64,000 bases of DNA, from assembly GCF_029223285.1 (NCBI RefSeq), contig NZ_JARHUJ010000002.1, forward strand, positions 1 through 64,000, read 5' to 3'. Positions 8,903 through 18,459 of this stretch are shown here, in pieces. The position numbers and the translations under genes were made by a program. This DNA is from Paraflavitalea sp. CAU 1676 (GTDB taxonomy: Bacteria; Bacteroidota; Bacteroidia; Chitinophagales; Chitinophagaceae). The first letter of the stretch is position 1, and each line of letters opens with the position of its first letter. The notes under the pieces are model-generated. The model saw nothing but the letters and a program-made list of their open reading frames with translations. It did not search any database and was not told where the DNA came from.

Positions 8903-10068
8903 GCAATACAATCGTCGTCCTGTCGCTGCTGTTGTCGTGTACCGCTTCATTTGGCCAAAAGCAAATGCAGATCGATACGTTCGCTGTTAAACATCCTTTG
9001 ATACCGGAGGCCAAACAAAAGTTATTGAGCAATATCGATGTGATCGCCAACATGCAAAGCTCCCTGCGTAATGAATTTGTGGATGGGGAGTATACCAAAG
9101 GCCGGTTCATCATGAACCAGTTCAGGCTCGAGCTAAAAGGTAAGATCCATGACCGCGTGTATTTCCGGTTCCGGGACCGCTATACGAAAAATACGGATCC
9201 GCAGTCGGAGGATAATATGTCGAGCTCTACCGACCTGGCCTATATACAGGTGCAGGCGAGCAATAAGCTCAGTTTTACGATCGGCAAGTTGTGTGCCGAT
9301 TGGGGCGGCATCGAGTTCGATATGAACCCGATCGATATTTACCAGTATTCGGATATCGTGGAGTACTCCGATAACTTCTTATTGGGTATGGGCTTGCAAT
9401 GGCAGGCCAGTGAGAACCATTCCTTCAGTTTTCAGGCTTTGAATTCACGCACCCGAACTTTCGAAGAGATCTATGGTACGGTACCGGGTATTACTGAATC
9501 GAAGTTCCCGTATGCTGCTGTGGCGAATTGGCGGGGCACCCTGTTGGGTGACAAGCTAAGCACCATCTGGTCGTACAGTATTTTCAAAGAGGCCAGCAAT
9601 ACGTACATGTATTACGTTGCGCTGGGCAATCAGCTTTCGCTCGGGCGCTTTCAGCTGGCGTATGATTTCAAATACAGCAAAGAAGACCTGGACCGCAAGG
9701 GGATCTTTTCGACGTTTACGGATCCGACCAATACACAACCCGCTGCGCAGGATGTATTGTATGCCAGCCATTGGCTGAAAGCAGATTACCGGATCGGTAA
9801 GATCAATTTGTCGGCTGTGGGGATGGTCGATTTTGCGAACTGGAAGGGCAATCCCGATCCAAATAAAGAGAATAAGCTACGAACTGCCTGGGGATATATT
9901 CCAACGGTAGAATACTTTCCTTTCAAGAATTTCAACCTGAAATTCTTTGTGAATTATGTGGGCCGCGTATACCGGTATACGGATTATGCCAAAAACCGTT
10001 TTGGAGCGGTGAATTCGAATACGGGTGTTATTTCGCTCGGCTTTATTGCTCCCTTGCATGTTTTGTAA
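8899..10068 (+). CDS. outer-membrane porin (phosphate-selective porin O/P-like)
   Basis: About 389 residues. The ATG at 8899 overlaps the asdA stop as ATGA and opens directly into a signal peptide ending ASFGQ; an upstream in-frame start at 8773 lies inside asdA and is rejected. The mature protein alternates amphipathic strands with aromatic girdles and ends in a beta-barrel pattern (GVISLGFIAPLHVL). KLSFTIGKLCADWGGIEFD resembles the barrel core of OprO/OprP-like and related porins, where an N-terminal strand is followed by GK and tryptophan motifs. Coupling to aspT-asdA suggests it admits aspartate or other anions across the outer membrane; this is inference. Confidence 0.8.
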   Translation: MSNTIVVLSLLLSCTASFGQKQMQIDTFAVKHPLIPEAKQKLLSNIDVIANMQSSLRNEFVDGEYTKGRFIMNQFRLELKGKIHDRVYFRFRDRYTKNTDPQSEDNMSSSTDLAYIQVQASNKLSFTIGKLCADWGGIEFDMNPIDIYQYSDIVEYSDNFLLGMGLQWQASENHSFSFQALNSRTRTFEEIYGTVPGITESKFPYAAVANWRGTLLGDKLSTIWSYSIFKEASNTYMYYVALGNQLSLGRFQLAYDFKYSKEDLDRKGIFSTFTDPTNTQPAAQDVLYASHWLKADYRIGKINLSAVGMVDFANWKGNPDPNKENKLRTAWGYIPTVEYFPFKNFNLKFFVNYVGRVYRYTDYAKNRFGAVNSNTGVISLGFIAPLHVL

Positions 10069-10082
10069 AAATAATTTGTGTA

Positions 10083-10658
10083 TCAACGCGGGTGGGCAGA
10101 CGGATAATGTTTTGTGTTAGACTCCTTATGGCGGCGTCTTAACCGCATGGCAAAGGATACCAGGAATATGCCGAAGATCAATGCATAGAACCCAAAGATG
10201 AACGTAATGGTGAGCGCGCCGGCTATAGGGTTTGATAACAACAGGATACCAAACAGGATGCTCAATATGCCTGCCACAATATACCAACCTTCGTTCCGGA
10301 TCAGTTTGCGCAGGTTGATGGCCACTACGATCTCCAGTATGCCGATGATAATGGCCCAGAAGGCTACGAGGTAAATGAGTGCTGCGCCGGTTACGAAAGG
10401 GTTCCTGAACGTTATAATGCCTACAATAATGCTGATGATGCCGATCGCCAGCATCCAGCCCCAGGAAGCCATAATTTTACGATTACTGATGGCGGCCACC
10501 ACGGAGAATATACCGTCTATGAACATGTAGGCGCCCAGGAATATGACCAGGGTGGTGAAGGTACCCGCCGGCGCCCATAATGCGATGGTGCCAAGCAGTA
10601 TGGCAAATATACCTCTAAGCAGGAAGATCCACCAGTACTGTGAAAAATGCAGACTCAT
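10083..10658 (-). CDS. HdeD-family (DUF308) membrane protein
   Basis: A 191-residue integral membrane protein with six hydrophobic segments arranged as three repeats, with GLY/ALA-rich turns such as GIISIIVGIITFRNPF and GILSILFGILLLSNP. That internal repetition, the WWIFLLRGIFAILLG start and the size match the HdeD/DUF308 family. E. coli HdeD is linked to acid resistance, but most homologues have no tested function. It converges with the porin gene at 15 bp spacing and appears monocistronic. Confidence 0.85.
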   Translation of the reverse strand: MSLHFSQYWWIFLLRGIFAILLGTIALWAPAGTFTTLVIFLGAYMFIDGIFSVVAAISNRKIMASWGWMLAIGIISIIVGIITFRNPFVTGAALIYLVAFWAIIIGILEIVVAINLRKLIRNEGWYIVAGILSILFGILLLSNPIAGALTITFIFGFYALIFGIFLVSFAMRLRRRHKESNTKHYPSAHPR

Positions 10659-10891
10659 AAGAACTGTTTTATGTGAGGAAATGAAGGCTTCGTTTGTTGG
10701 AGCGGGCAGTGGATGTTATCGGTGAACATCCTGTAACAATGTTGAGTCGATTGAGCTGTATGTAGCGGTGTGCAGTGATGATAAAGTTAGCGAAATATAT
10801 AATACGATCCTGTTCGTGGTAGAAAGTTAGATAGCCAAGCAACGATTGCGGTAATATGGTGGTCATCTAGAGTCTCTATACCTTCCTTGAA

Positions 10892-11896
10892 ATGCACCTA
10901 CACTACTGCCGGTTTATACGTTATGGTTCTCTTATACTGTTGCTGATGGCGGCAGACGCATGCCGAAGACCCAGGCACGATCCTCCGGGACCTACGCCGC
11001 CCGTCGTCATTATCCCCGACGATGCCATTATACGGATTCCGGTTATTGTTCATGTGTTGTATAACCAGCCCGACTTTAACATCTCCGACGAAAAGATCGT
11101 TTCGCAGCTCAAGGTATTGAACGCGGATTTCAGGATGAGCAATATCGATATTGACCAGGTGCCGGCTGAGTTTGCCCACCTGTCCGCCGATGCGGGGATC
11201 GAATTTGTACTGGCCACTGAAGATCCGGAAGGGAAGGCTACCGATGGTATTGTGCGCGTGCACACGGCAGTAGATGGCTGGGCGGGCAATAACCCAACGG
11301 GTACCATTCCGGTCGAGAAGCTTAAGCTCTTTCGCACTGCCGATGGCGGCAGTGATGCCTGGCCTGCCGATCGCTACCTGAATATCTGGATAGCGGAAAT
11401 GTCGGACCGGCAGGGTAAGATGGGTCTGGCAGGTTATTCCAGCTACCCTGGCGCCGATGCGCGCATTGACGGTGTTGTCATAGACCCGCGGGCCTTTGGT
11501 ACGCTGGAGCCGCTCGTTGATGGGCACCGGCTCGGACGCACGGCCACGCACGAGATCGGCCATTGGTTCAACCTGCTGCATATTTTCGGCGATGCCGATG
11601 ATTGTGCCGCTACCGATCATGTCGACGATACGCCCAGTACGGCCACCCGGTACCTGGGACATCCTACCTATCCACAAAACTCCTGCGGACACAGCAATAT
11701 GTTCATGAATTTTATGGACTATGTCGATGACGAGTCCATGTTCTTTTTTACCAAAGGGCAGCGGGAGCGGATGCGGAAAACATTCCATGCGCGGGGAGGA
11801 CGACACAAACTTTACCTCAATTGCCGGGATAAGGCCGAAGGAAAGGATAAAGAAGAAAGCCCCAACCCTCCCTCCGATCATCATTGGGGCGGCTGA
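10892..11896 (+). CDS. secreted M43 (pappalysin/cytophagalysin-like) zinc metalloprotease
   Basis: A 334-residue metzincin. The extended zinc motif HEIGHWFNLLH is at residues 220-230 (H220, E221, H224, H230), and the Met-turn MNFMDY is near 272-277. The N-terminus has a hydrophobic segment followed by AADAC, so it is probably a lipoprotein anchored at Cys24, though the lipobox is loose and signal peptidase I cleavage is possible. The region VIVHVLYN..ISDEKIVSQLKVLNADFR is typical of the M43 N-terminal part. Family members degrade extracellular proteins. It is shorter than many relatives because it lacks C-terminal sorting or PKD domains. It is convergent with the RND operon. Confidence 0.9.
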   Translation: MHLHYCRFIRYGSLILLLMAADACRRPRHDPPGPTPPVVIIPDDAIIRIPVIVHVLYNQPDFNISDEKIVSQLKVLNADFRMSNIDIDQVPAEFAHLSADAGIEFVLATEDPEGKATDGIVRVHTAVDGWAGNNPTGTIPVEKLKLFRTADGGSDAWPADRYLNIWIAEMSDRQGKMGLAGYSSYPGADARIDGVVIDPRAFGTLEPLVDGHRLGRTATHEIGHWFNLLHIFGDADDCAATDHVDDTPSTATRYLGHPTYPQNSCGHSNMFMNFMDYVDDESMFFFTKGQRERMRKTFHARGGRHKLYLNCRDKAEGKDKEESPNPPSDHHWGG

Positions 11897-11973
11897 GGCC
11901 ATCTCCTGCATTTGCTGCGTGGTTTTGTTCCTGCCTTTACATCATTGCCTTTCTAAGTCATCACCTTTGTTTA

Positions 11974-12010
11974 CGGCCCGGGGCTTCTTGCCCGCCGGGC
12001 CGCGGTCTTT
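11974..12010. terminator. hairpin between convergent genes
   Basis: A GC-rich 8-bp stem CGGCCCGG/CCGGGCCG with a 13-nt loop is followed by CGGTCTTTTAT. It separates the M43 protease gene from the oppositely oriented RND gene, whose stop codon lies at its right edge. Confidence 0.55.
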
Positions 12011-15000
12011 TATATATGGGAGGGACTGAACGCTTCTTCATGTGTGTCTTGCGGCACATAGTCTTCTGTCATCAGTTCGCCAATATCCTGTTTCTTTTTG
12101 CCCCTGTTGAGCCTGTTCACGATCTTATCGAAGATCGAGTACATAACAGGCACCACTACGAGGGTAAGGAACAGGGAGCTGATCAATCCACCAATGATCA
12201 CCCAGGCCAGGCCGTTCTTCCATTCGGCACCGGCGCCTTTGGCGATCGCGATGGGCAACATACCGATCACCATCGCAATGGTCGTCATGAGGATGGGGCG
12301 TAAACGGGCATGGTTGGCATCGATGAGCGCCTGGTAAGTACTGGCGCCTTCTGCCTTCCGCTGGTTGGTAAAGTCGACCAGGATAATCGCGTTCTTGGCC
12401 ACCAAACCGATCAACATGATCATACCAAGGATGGTAAACAGGTTGATGGAGTTGTTGGTGAGCGCCAGTGCCAGGAAGGCTCCGATGATCGCCAGCGGTA
12501 TCGAGAACAATACCACAAAAGGATATACGAAGCTGTTGTACAGCGCGACCATGATGAGGTACACCAGTACGATCGCGGCCAGCAGGGCTATACCCATCGA
12601 TCCGAATCCTTCGCTTTGGTTTTCCATATCACCACTCCATACAAAACCTACTCCTACAGGGCGGGGCAGTTGTTCAAACTGCTTTTGCCATTCGGCGGCT
12701 ACGGTTCCGGAAGGGCGTCCCACACTCTGTGCCTGGATGGTTACCGACGTGCTCTTGTCACGACGCTCCAACTGGCTGGGGCCCGAACCTTCTTTTACGG
12801 TTGCAAACTGAGAAAGCCGTACCTGTTGTCCCTGGTCGTTGATGAAGATCAGGTTGCTTACATCCTGTATGTTTTGGCGGTTGAACTTCTCATACCGGAT
12901 ATTGATGTCGTACTCATACTCACCCTGGCGGAACTTGCCATCGGTGTTGCCGCTAAAGGCGGTTTGCATGGTACCACCAACAGTAGCCAACGAGAGACCC
13001 AGGGAGGCCATCTTATCGCGGTCTACCTGCACACTGATCTCGGGATTGCCCGCTTCTACCGACAGCCGCATTTCTGTAGCGCCCGGTATCTTCTTCAGCT
13101 GTGCCATGGCGGCGTTGGCAAAGGTCATCACACTATCGAGTTCGGGGCCGGTGATCACCAGCGCCAGGGGCGCCTGCTCTGCCGTACCCAGGATACTTAC
13201 CGGCACGGTCTTCACCTTGGCGCCAATCAGTACCTTTTCGAGTTCGCGTTTGGTTTTAACAGCGTATATATTGGCCTCATCCTGCCTTTCGGTCTTTGGT
13301 ACCAGCTGCACGTCGATCTCTGCTTTGTAGGCGGTAGACTGAGAGGCGCCCATACCGTCGCTGCTTTGACCGATGGTGGTGATGAGTTTGGTTACTTCTT
13401 TCTTGGTCTTGAGGTGTTCTTCTGCCTTACGCGTCATGGCATTGGTTTGCTCGATGGACGCGTCTTTGGGCATTTCGATCTGTACGAGAAATTCACCGCG
13501 GTCGGTCTTGGCAAAGAACTCCGCCCCGATAAAGCCAGCGCCTACCAGGTAGAATGAGCCGAAGAACAATACGAGCATTACGCCCAGCGTGGTCTTTTTA
13601 TGGCCCAGGCACCATTTGAGGATACCGGTAATCCAGTTGGTAAAGCGGTGCATACCTTTCTCAAAACCTACGATGATCTTACCAAAGAAGGTTTTGCCCG
13701 TGATCTGCTCCAGCTTACCAAAGCGCGAAGAGAGCCAGGGTACGATGGTGAAGGAGGACAACAGCGACAGCAGGGTAGCGATAGATACCGTTACGCAGAA
13801 TTGCTTCAGGATATCCGCGGCCAGGCCGGTACTGAGGGCAATAGGTATGAACACCACTACGATTACCAGGGTGATGGAGGTTACGGTAAATCCAATCTCC
13901 TTCGTGGCCTCATAGGCGGCGCGTACGCGGTTCTTACCCATCTCCATGTGGCGATAGATGTTCTCCAATACCACGATGGCGTCATCGACCAGGATACCTA
14001 CTACCAGCGAAAGCGCCAGCAGCGACATCAGGTTGAGGGAGTAACCCAGCAGGGCCATTCCAATAAACGTCGCGATCAATGAGGCCGGGATCGCCACCAT
14101 GACGATGAGGGCGTTACGGATACTGTGCAGGAAGAACAGCATCACAAATGCTACCAGTACCACAGCCAGTATCAGGTCATGGATCACCGCATCGGCCGAT
14201 TGCAGGGTATATACCGAGCTATCGTTGGCGATATCGATCTTGAGTCCGGTGGTGGAATAGTCTTTCTGTAACTTCTGGATGGCAGCCGTGATCTGCTTGC
14301 TCACCGCTACGGCATTCGCATCCGATTGTTTGATGACCTGCAGGGCGATAGACGCCTGCTGGTTTACACGGGCCAGTTTCTCGACGTCTTTCTGCACGTC
14401 CTGTACGTCGGCCACATCTTTCAGGCGAACTTGTACGCCGTTCTTGCTATACACTACGAGGTTGCGCAGTTCATCTACGTTCTTATACTTACCGGCCAGG
14501 CGGATCAGGATGTCCTGCTCGCGTGTTTGTACACTACCGGTTGGGAAGTCGAGGTTGGAGGTGAGAATGGCATTCTGTACCTGCCCTAAAGAAAGGCCAA
14601 AGCCCTGGAGGCGGGTTGCGTCGATGTTTACCTGGATCTCACGCTCCTGGCCGCCGATCAGGTTTACCTGGGCTACACCCTGCACACGTGATAAAACGGG
14701 TGCAATGCGTTTGTCCATCAGGTCGAAGAAAGCTGCTTCTTCGAGTTTGCCCGTGGCCGACAGGGTCATGATGGGCAAGTCGTCGAGCGAAAACTTATTG
14801 AGGGAAGGTGGGTCCACATCATCCGGAAGGTCTTTCAGGATGGCGTTCACCTTACGTTGCGCATCATTGAGAGCATAATCTACATCCGTACCGCTGTTGA
14901 GCGTGATGGTGATGATGGACAGGCTCTCGAATGATTTTGTTTCGAGCTTCTTGATGTTCTCCATGGAGGATACGGCATCCTCGATCTTCTTGGATACGGT

Positions 15001-15183
15001 ATTCTCTACTTCACTGGGCGATGCCCCGGGATACACCGTGGTGATGGATACCACCGACGGAGCGAATTTGGGCAGCAGCTCATAATTGAGCGATTTATAA
15101 CTTAACAAGCCGCCGAGGATCAGTACCGTAAACAGTACGATGACCAGGGTAGGCCGTTTGATCGATATTTCTGCAAGTTTCAT
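12010..15183 (-). CDS. RND efflux pump inner-membrane permease (AcrB/MexB-like, HAE1 family)
   Basis: A 1057-residue, 12-TM transporter. TM1 is at about residues 11-30, and the first large periplasmic loop follows with pore-domain motifs (ALNDAQRKVNAILKDLP). The proton-relay aspartates are D400-D401 in GILVDDAIVVLEN, and the matching lysine is in IGLVAKNAIILVDF near the C-terminus. Length and motifs fit the hydrophobe/amphiphile efflux-1 group. It is the last gene of the operon TetR2-TolC-adaptor-permease, 27 bp after the adaptor. The tripartite pump would export hydrophobic compounds to the outside; the substrate is unknown. Several long open frames on the opposite strand are shadows. Confidence 0.95.
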   Translation of the reverse strand: MKLAEISIKRPTLVIVLFTVLILGGLLSYKSLNYELLPKFAPSVVSITTVYPGASPSEVENTVSKKIEDAVSSMENIKKLETKSFESLSIITITLNSGTDVDYALNDAQRKVNAILKDLPDDVDPPSLNKFSLDDLPIMTLSATGKLEEAAFFDLMDKRIAPVLSRVQGVAQVNLIGGQEREIQVNIDATRLQGFGLSLGQVQNAILTSNLDFPTGSVQTREQDILIRLAGKYKNVDELRNLVVYSKNGVQVRLKDVADVQDVQKDVEKLARVNQQASIALQVIKQSDANAVAVSKQITAAIQKLQKDYSTTGLKIDIANDSSVYTLQSADAVIHDLILAVVLVAFVMLFFLHSIRNALIVMVAIPASLIATFIGMALLGYSLNLMSLLALSLVVGILVDDAIVVLENIYRHMEMGKNRVRAAYEATKEIGFTVTSITLVIVVVFIPIALSTGLAADILKQFCVTVSIATLLSLLSSFTIVPWLSSRFGKLEQITGKTFFGKIIVGFEKGMHRFTNWITGILKWCLGHKKTTLGVMLVLFFGSFYLVGAGFIGAEFFAKTDRGEFLVQIEMPKDASIEQTNAMTRKAEEHLKTKKEVTKLITTIGQSSDGMGASQSTAYKAEIDVQLVPKTERQDEANIYAVKTKRELEKVLIGAKVKTVPVSILGTAEQAPLALVITGPELDSVMTFANAAMAQLKKIPGATEMRLSVEAGNPEISVQVDRDKMASLGLSLATVGGTMQTAFSGNTDGKFRQGEYEYDINIRYEKFNRQNIQDVSNLIFINDQGQQVRLSQFATVKEGSGPSQLERRDKSTSVTIQAQSVGRPSGTVAAEWQKQFEQLPRPVGVGFVWSGDMENQSEGFGSMGIALLAAIVLVYLIMVALYNSFVYPFVVLFSIPLAIIGAFLALALTNNSINLFTILGMIMLIGLVAKNAIILVDFTNQRKAEGASTYQALIDANHARLRPILMTTIAMVIGMLPIAIAKGAGAEWKNGLAWVIIGGLISSLFLTLVVVPVMYSIFDKIVNRLNRGKKKQDIGELMTEDYVPQDTHEEAFSPSHI

Positions 15184-15210
15184 GAATTCTTTTTTTGGTT
15201 TAAGCCAGCC

Positions 15211-16287
15211 TTACTTCACGATGGTTATGGGTGATCCTTCGGACAGGTTGATCTGTCCGCTGGTGATCACGGTTTCTCCTTCCTGTAATCCCTGCAATAC
15301 TTCTACTTTGTCGCCCAGTACGCGGCCGGCGATCACTTTGCGCAAACTGGCTGTGCTGTCGCTTTTTGCCACAAATACCTGGTTGCTGTTGACGCTGCCG
15401 ATAAAGGCGGAGCGGGGAACGAGGATGGCTGCTGCCTGTGCCGGGAAATCGAAGATGGCGGTGGCATACATGCCGGCCTTGATCTGGTTGCCTGGATTGG
15501 CGGCCAGTGCGATCTCGATGGGGAAGCTCAGGGTAGCATCGGCCTTGGCAGCGATGAAGGTGACGGTGCCGGCAAAATCCTTGTCGGGAAATACACTGGC
15601 TTTGATCTTCACCTTGTCGCCTACTTTCAGGTTGGCTACCTGCGATTCGTTGACGGTTACCTGCAGTTTCAAACGGGATATGTCTACCAGTTCAAACAGC
15701 TTGGTGCCGGGTGATACCACGGCGCCGGGCTCGATGTAGCGCTTGTTCACCACGCCATTGATTGATGAGCGGATGTATGCATCACCGATCTTGATCTTTG
15801 CCTGGGCTACGCGTGCTTCTGCATTGCTGAGGGCCAGCCGTGCCTGGTCGAGTTGTTGTTGTGTTACACCGCCGGTTTTGAAGGCATTCTCGAAACGCTC
15901 TTTATCCTTGATGGCGTTGTTGTAGTTGGCCTGTGCGCTTTCGAGGTCTACGTTGAGCTGATCGGTCTTGATCACCGCGAGGGTTTGTCCTTTGCTGACG
16001 GTGCTGCCTTCGTCTACCAGTACCTGGGTAACGCGGCCAGAGTTTTCGGCCATGAAATCCAGTTGCTGGCCGGGTATGAAATTACCATTCACGCCAAAGT
16101 CGAGCGCGAGCGATTGTTTCTGTACGGGTGTAACGCGAACAGCTATGTCGCCATTGGCTTCGGCTACTACCGCTGTTTTCTCTGCATTCTTCTTCTTATT
16201 GTTCTTCAGTGTCGAGGCGATCAGCGCCACAGCGCCAACGAGCACTACGATCGTGATAATGGTGCGTATAATAGATCTCTTTTTCAT
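15211..16287 (-). CDS. RND efflux periplasmic adaptor (membrane fusion protein)
   Basis: A 358-residue HlyD/AcrA-type adaptor. An N-terminal membrane anchor (about residues 7-27, RTIITIVVLVGAVALIAS) precedes a lipoyl-like half (GRVTQVLVDEGSTVSKGQ), a coiled-coil hairpin (about 110-165), the second lipoyl half (AYIRSSINGVVNKRYIEPGA), a beta-barrel and a C-terminal membrane-proximal domain. It joins the TolC-like channel and the RND permease. The gene begins 13 bp after the TolC-family gene and ends 27 bp before the permease gene. No Cys lipobox is present, so it is probably held by its TM anchor. Confidence 0.93.
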   Translation of the reverse strand: MKKRSIIRTIITIVVLVGAVALIASTLKNNKKKNAEKTAVVAEANGDIAVRVTPVQKQSLALDFGVNGNFIPGQQLDFMAENSGRVTQVLVDEGSTVSKGQTLAVIKTDQLNVDLESAQANYNNAIKDKERFENAFKTGGVTQQQLDQARLALSNAEARVAQAKIKIGDAYIRSSINGVVNKRYIEPGAVVSPGTKLFELVDISRLKLQVTVNESQVANLKVGDKVKIKASVFPDKDFAGTVTFIAAKADATLSFPIEIALAANPGNQIKAGMYATAIFDFPAQAAAILVPRSAFIGSVNSNQVFVAKSDSTASLRKVIAGRVLGDKVEVLQGLQEGETVITSGQINLSEGSPITIVK

Positions 16288-16300
16288 CCTGGTTGAGTTA

Positions 16301-17719
16301 CTAGTTTAATAAAGATTTTAAGTTGCCTTGTGCTTTGATGAGCTGTATCTCTGCTACCCGGTAATCGAGCAGGGCAGATGAATAGCTATTGTGCGCTTCG
16401 GTGAGCGAGGTTTCTGCATCGAGCAGGTCGGTGAGCGAAGCAAGGCCATTGTTGTAGTTGTTCTGTACATTGAAGAACACTTTTTGCGCCAGGGCCACAT
16501 TCTCCTTCTGTGTATTCAATACGATCACACTGCTGTTGATCTGCGTTTTCGCATTGTGGTAGTTCATGTTCAACCCCAGCGATGTATTTTGTATGTCTTC
16601 CTGCAATTTGCGGATGCTTACATCGGCCTGGCGGATGCGTGAGCGGGTGGCGAAGCCATTAAAGATCGGCACACGCAGGTTGACGCTCACTGCCGAGTAA
16701 TCGAACCAGTTTACGCCTGCTTTCTGGAACCAGGGCAGCTTGTTGCCCAGTCCCTGGTAGGCATAGTTGCCGTTGAGGGAAAGGGTAGGATAGTACTCGG
16801 CCTTATAGGCATCCTTCTGAAGCTTCAGCAGGGTTTCCTGTTGTTTGAGCAATTTGTATTCGGTACGGTTGCTGAAGTTCATGGTGTCGGCTATGCTGAC
16901 CGCCTGGGGATGTATGGCTTCGAAGGCGACAGCCGGCAGCGCGATGTGTGTTTCGATCGACATGCCCATCGCATATTTCAGCTGGTTTTCCAGCTGGCTG
17001 ACTGCATTCAGCAATTGCTGCCGCTGAGATTGGAGGTTGGAGACGTTTACCGTGATGCGGTCTACGTCGATCTGCTTGGCCAATCCATTCTCGTACTGTC
17101 CTTTTATGATCTTCTGTACTTTGATCGTGTTCATGAGAGTAGTATCTATCACCCCGATCATCTGGCGTTGTACCAGCACGCGGTAATAGAGGGTGGCTAC
17201 CTGCTCTATCAATTGTTCGTCGGTGTATTGTGCCGCGATCCTGTAATATTCCTGGGTCGATTTGGCGGCTTTGAGGCCGGTGAATACGCCCTGGTCAAAC
17301 AGGCTCTGCGAGACCGAAATGCCTGCTCCGGAGCTCCATTTTTGTCCGAATGCTACCAGCAGGGTTTTGCCGGGCTGGCCAGCCAGTTCGCCCGGTAAGG
17401 CGCTCTGCTGCAGGATCGGGTTGTAAGTAATGTTGGCGTTGCCGGTGATCTGTGGCAATGCGCGTGACTTTACTTCCTCGATCTGGTATTGTCCGTTTTC
17501 GATATCGAGCTTTGCCTGACGGGCTGCATAACTCGCTTTCAATACATAGTTCAGAGCGTCCTTCAGCTCAAGCGTTGTGACGCTGCCTGCCGGAATGAGG
17601 GTGCCGGGTGCTGCCGCAGGCGCGGTGTCTTGTGCCAGGGCACGCCCTCCGGTGAGCCCTGCTATGAGCAGGAGGCTCCAGGAAAGTCGTTTCATCATTC
17701 GATTGTTTTTCACGTTCAT
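16301..17719 (-). CDS. TolC-family outer-membrane efflux channel
   Basis: About 472 residues with a signal peptide (cleavage near GRALAQ) and two internally repeated halves of long amphipathic helices, for example LEDALNYVLKAS..ARQAKLDIENG and SLTDLLDAETSLTEAHNSYSSALLDYRVAEIQL. These are the hallmark of OEP/TolC proteins that form the trimeric exit duct. The start at 17719 is used; methionines at 17698 or 17695 give a cleaner n-region (MKRLSW) and are equally possible. First structural gene of the efflux operon, 54 bp downstream of the second TetR gene. Confidence 0.93.
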   Translation of the reverse strand: MNVKNNRMMKRLSWSLLLIAGLTGGRALAQDTAPAAAPGTLIPAGSVTTLELKDALNYVLKASYAARQAKLDIENGQYQIEEVKSRALPQITGNANITYNPILQQSALPGELAGQPGKTLLVAFGQKWSSGAGISVSQSLFDQGVFTGLKAAKSTQEYYRIAAQYTDEQLIEQVATLYYRVLVQRQMIGVIDTTLMNTIKVQKIIKGQYENGLAKQIDVDRITVNVSNLQSQRQQLLNAVSQLENQLKYAMGMSIETHIALPAVAFEAIHPQAVSIADTMNFSNRTEYKLLKQQETLLKLQKDAYKAEYYPTLSLNGNYAYQGLGNKLPWFQKAGVNWFDYSAVSVNLRVPIFNGFATRSRIRQADVSIRKLQEDIQNTSLGLNMNYHNAKTQINSSVIVLNTQKENVALAQKVFFNVQNNYNNGLASLTDLLDAETSLTEAHNSYSSALLDYRVAEIQLIKAQGNLKSLLN

Positions 17720-17773
17720 AAAATCATGCGTTTATTGCTGTTTGGTGTTTGCTGTTTTTGATTCGGCAAGCGC

Positions 17774-18394
17774 TTAGGGCTGTACTTCCCGCACGGTAAA
17801 TTCCTTCAGGTACTTATCGATCAGCCTTACCCCTTTCGAGGTGGAGAGCCCGTACAGGTAATGAAGGATCAGTTGTTCATTGATGGTTGCCTGCGGCCAC
17901 AATTGCTGCTGGTTGATCTCCTTTTTCGTGTTGATGCCGGTGATCGAAACCTGGAAGCTGGCAATCAGTTCGGGAATGATCTGTGTCCGGTACAACTGCT
18001 CCTCCTGGCCGCGTTTGATATTGTTCAGCAGCAGCTGGTATAAGGTTCCTTTTTTGAAGTTGTTGTACCGCTCAAAGGCTGCATGGTGGTACTTCTGCAG
18101 GTCGTGCAGGAGTGTTTCATTCATAATCCCCACCGTTTGCTTTACGGAATGCCAGATGAGGAAAATCTCATGGATGGCATTGGACGCTTTTTGAATGATG
18201 GCGGTACAGTCTTTTTCCAGTTGTGTAAGCGGATCTCCGTACACCATCTCTACCAGTTCGTTCTTATCGGTAAACCAGGTGTAGAGGGTCTTTTTCGATA
18301 TGCCCATGCTGCCGGCGATCTCATCCATCGTAATGCTCCGCACGCTGAACTTGCTGAACAAAACGGAGGCTTTATGTGCGATCTCTTCTCTCAT
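17774..18394 (-). CDS. TetR/AcrR-family regulator adjacent to the efflux operon (TetR2)
   Basis: A 206-residue regulator. The helix-turn-helix is at about residues 14-48 (ITMDEIAGSMGISKKTLYTWF), followed by an all-helical ligand-binding and dimerisation region without an obvious subfamily signature. It lies 65 bp downstream of another TetR gene and 54 bp upstream of the TolC-family gene, all on the minus strand, so it probably belongs to the same transcript and controls the pump. A palindrome closely related to that of the first TetR gene lies at 18421-18438, just upstream of its ATG. Confidence 0.9.
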   Translation of the reverse strand: MREEIAHKASVLFSKFSVRSITMDEIAGSMGISKKTLYTWFTDKNELVEMVYGDPLTQLEKDCTAIIQKASNAIHEIFLIWHSVKQTVGIMNETLLHDLQKYHHAAFERYNNFKKGTLYQLLLNNIKRGQEEQLYRTQIIPELIASFQVSITGINTKKEINQQQLWPQATINEQLILHYLYGLSTSKGVRLIDKYLKEFTVREVQP

Positions 18395-18420
18395 GTTAAC
18401 ATAACTATTTAATCTTCGTG

Positions 18421-18438
18421 TTTAACAATTTTGTCAAA
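18421..18438. promoter_or_regulatory. TetR-type operator, second copy
   Basis: TTTAACAA-TT-TTGTCAAA is an imperfect inverted repeat, differing by one base from the perfect site at 19071-19088. It lies 27 bp upstream of the 17774-18394 TetR gene, between the two regulator genes. The likely ligand is the first TetR protein, by similarity to the autoregulatory site. Confidence 0.6.
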
Positions 18439-18459
18439 GTGTGGGTATAAAAAATACCG

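Noticed and set aside
10898-11911. A 337-codon frame antisense to the M43 protease
   Set aside because: The M43 zinc and Met-turn motifs are on the sense strand.
12310-13557. A 415-codon open frame antisense to the RND permease gene
   Set aside because: It is a shadow of codon bias in the real gene; the sense frame has clear RND motifs and the antisense product has no domain.
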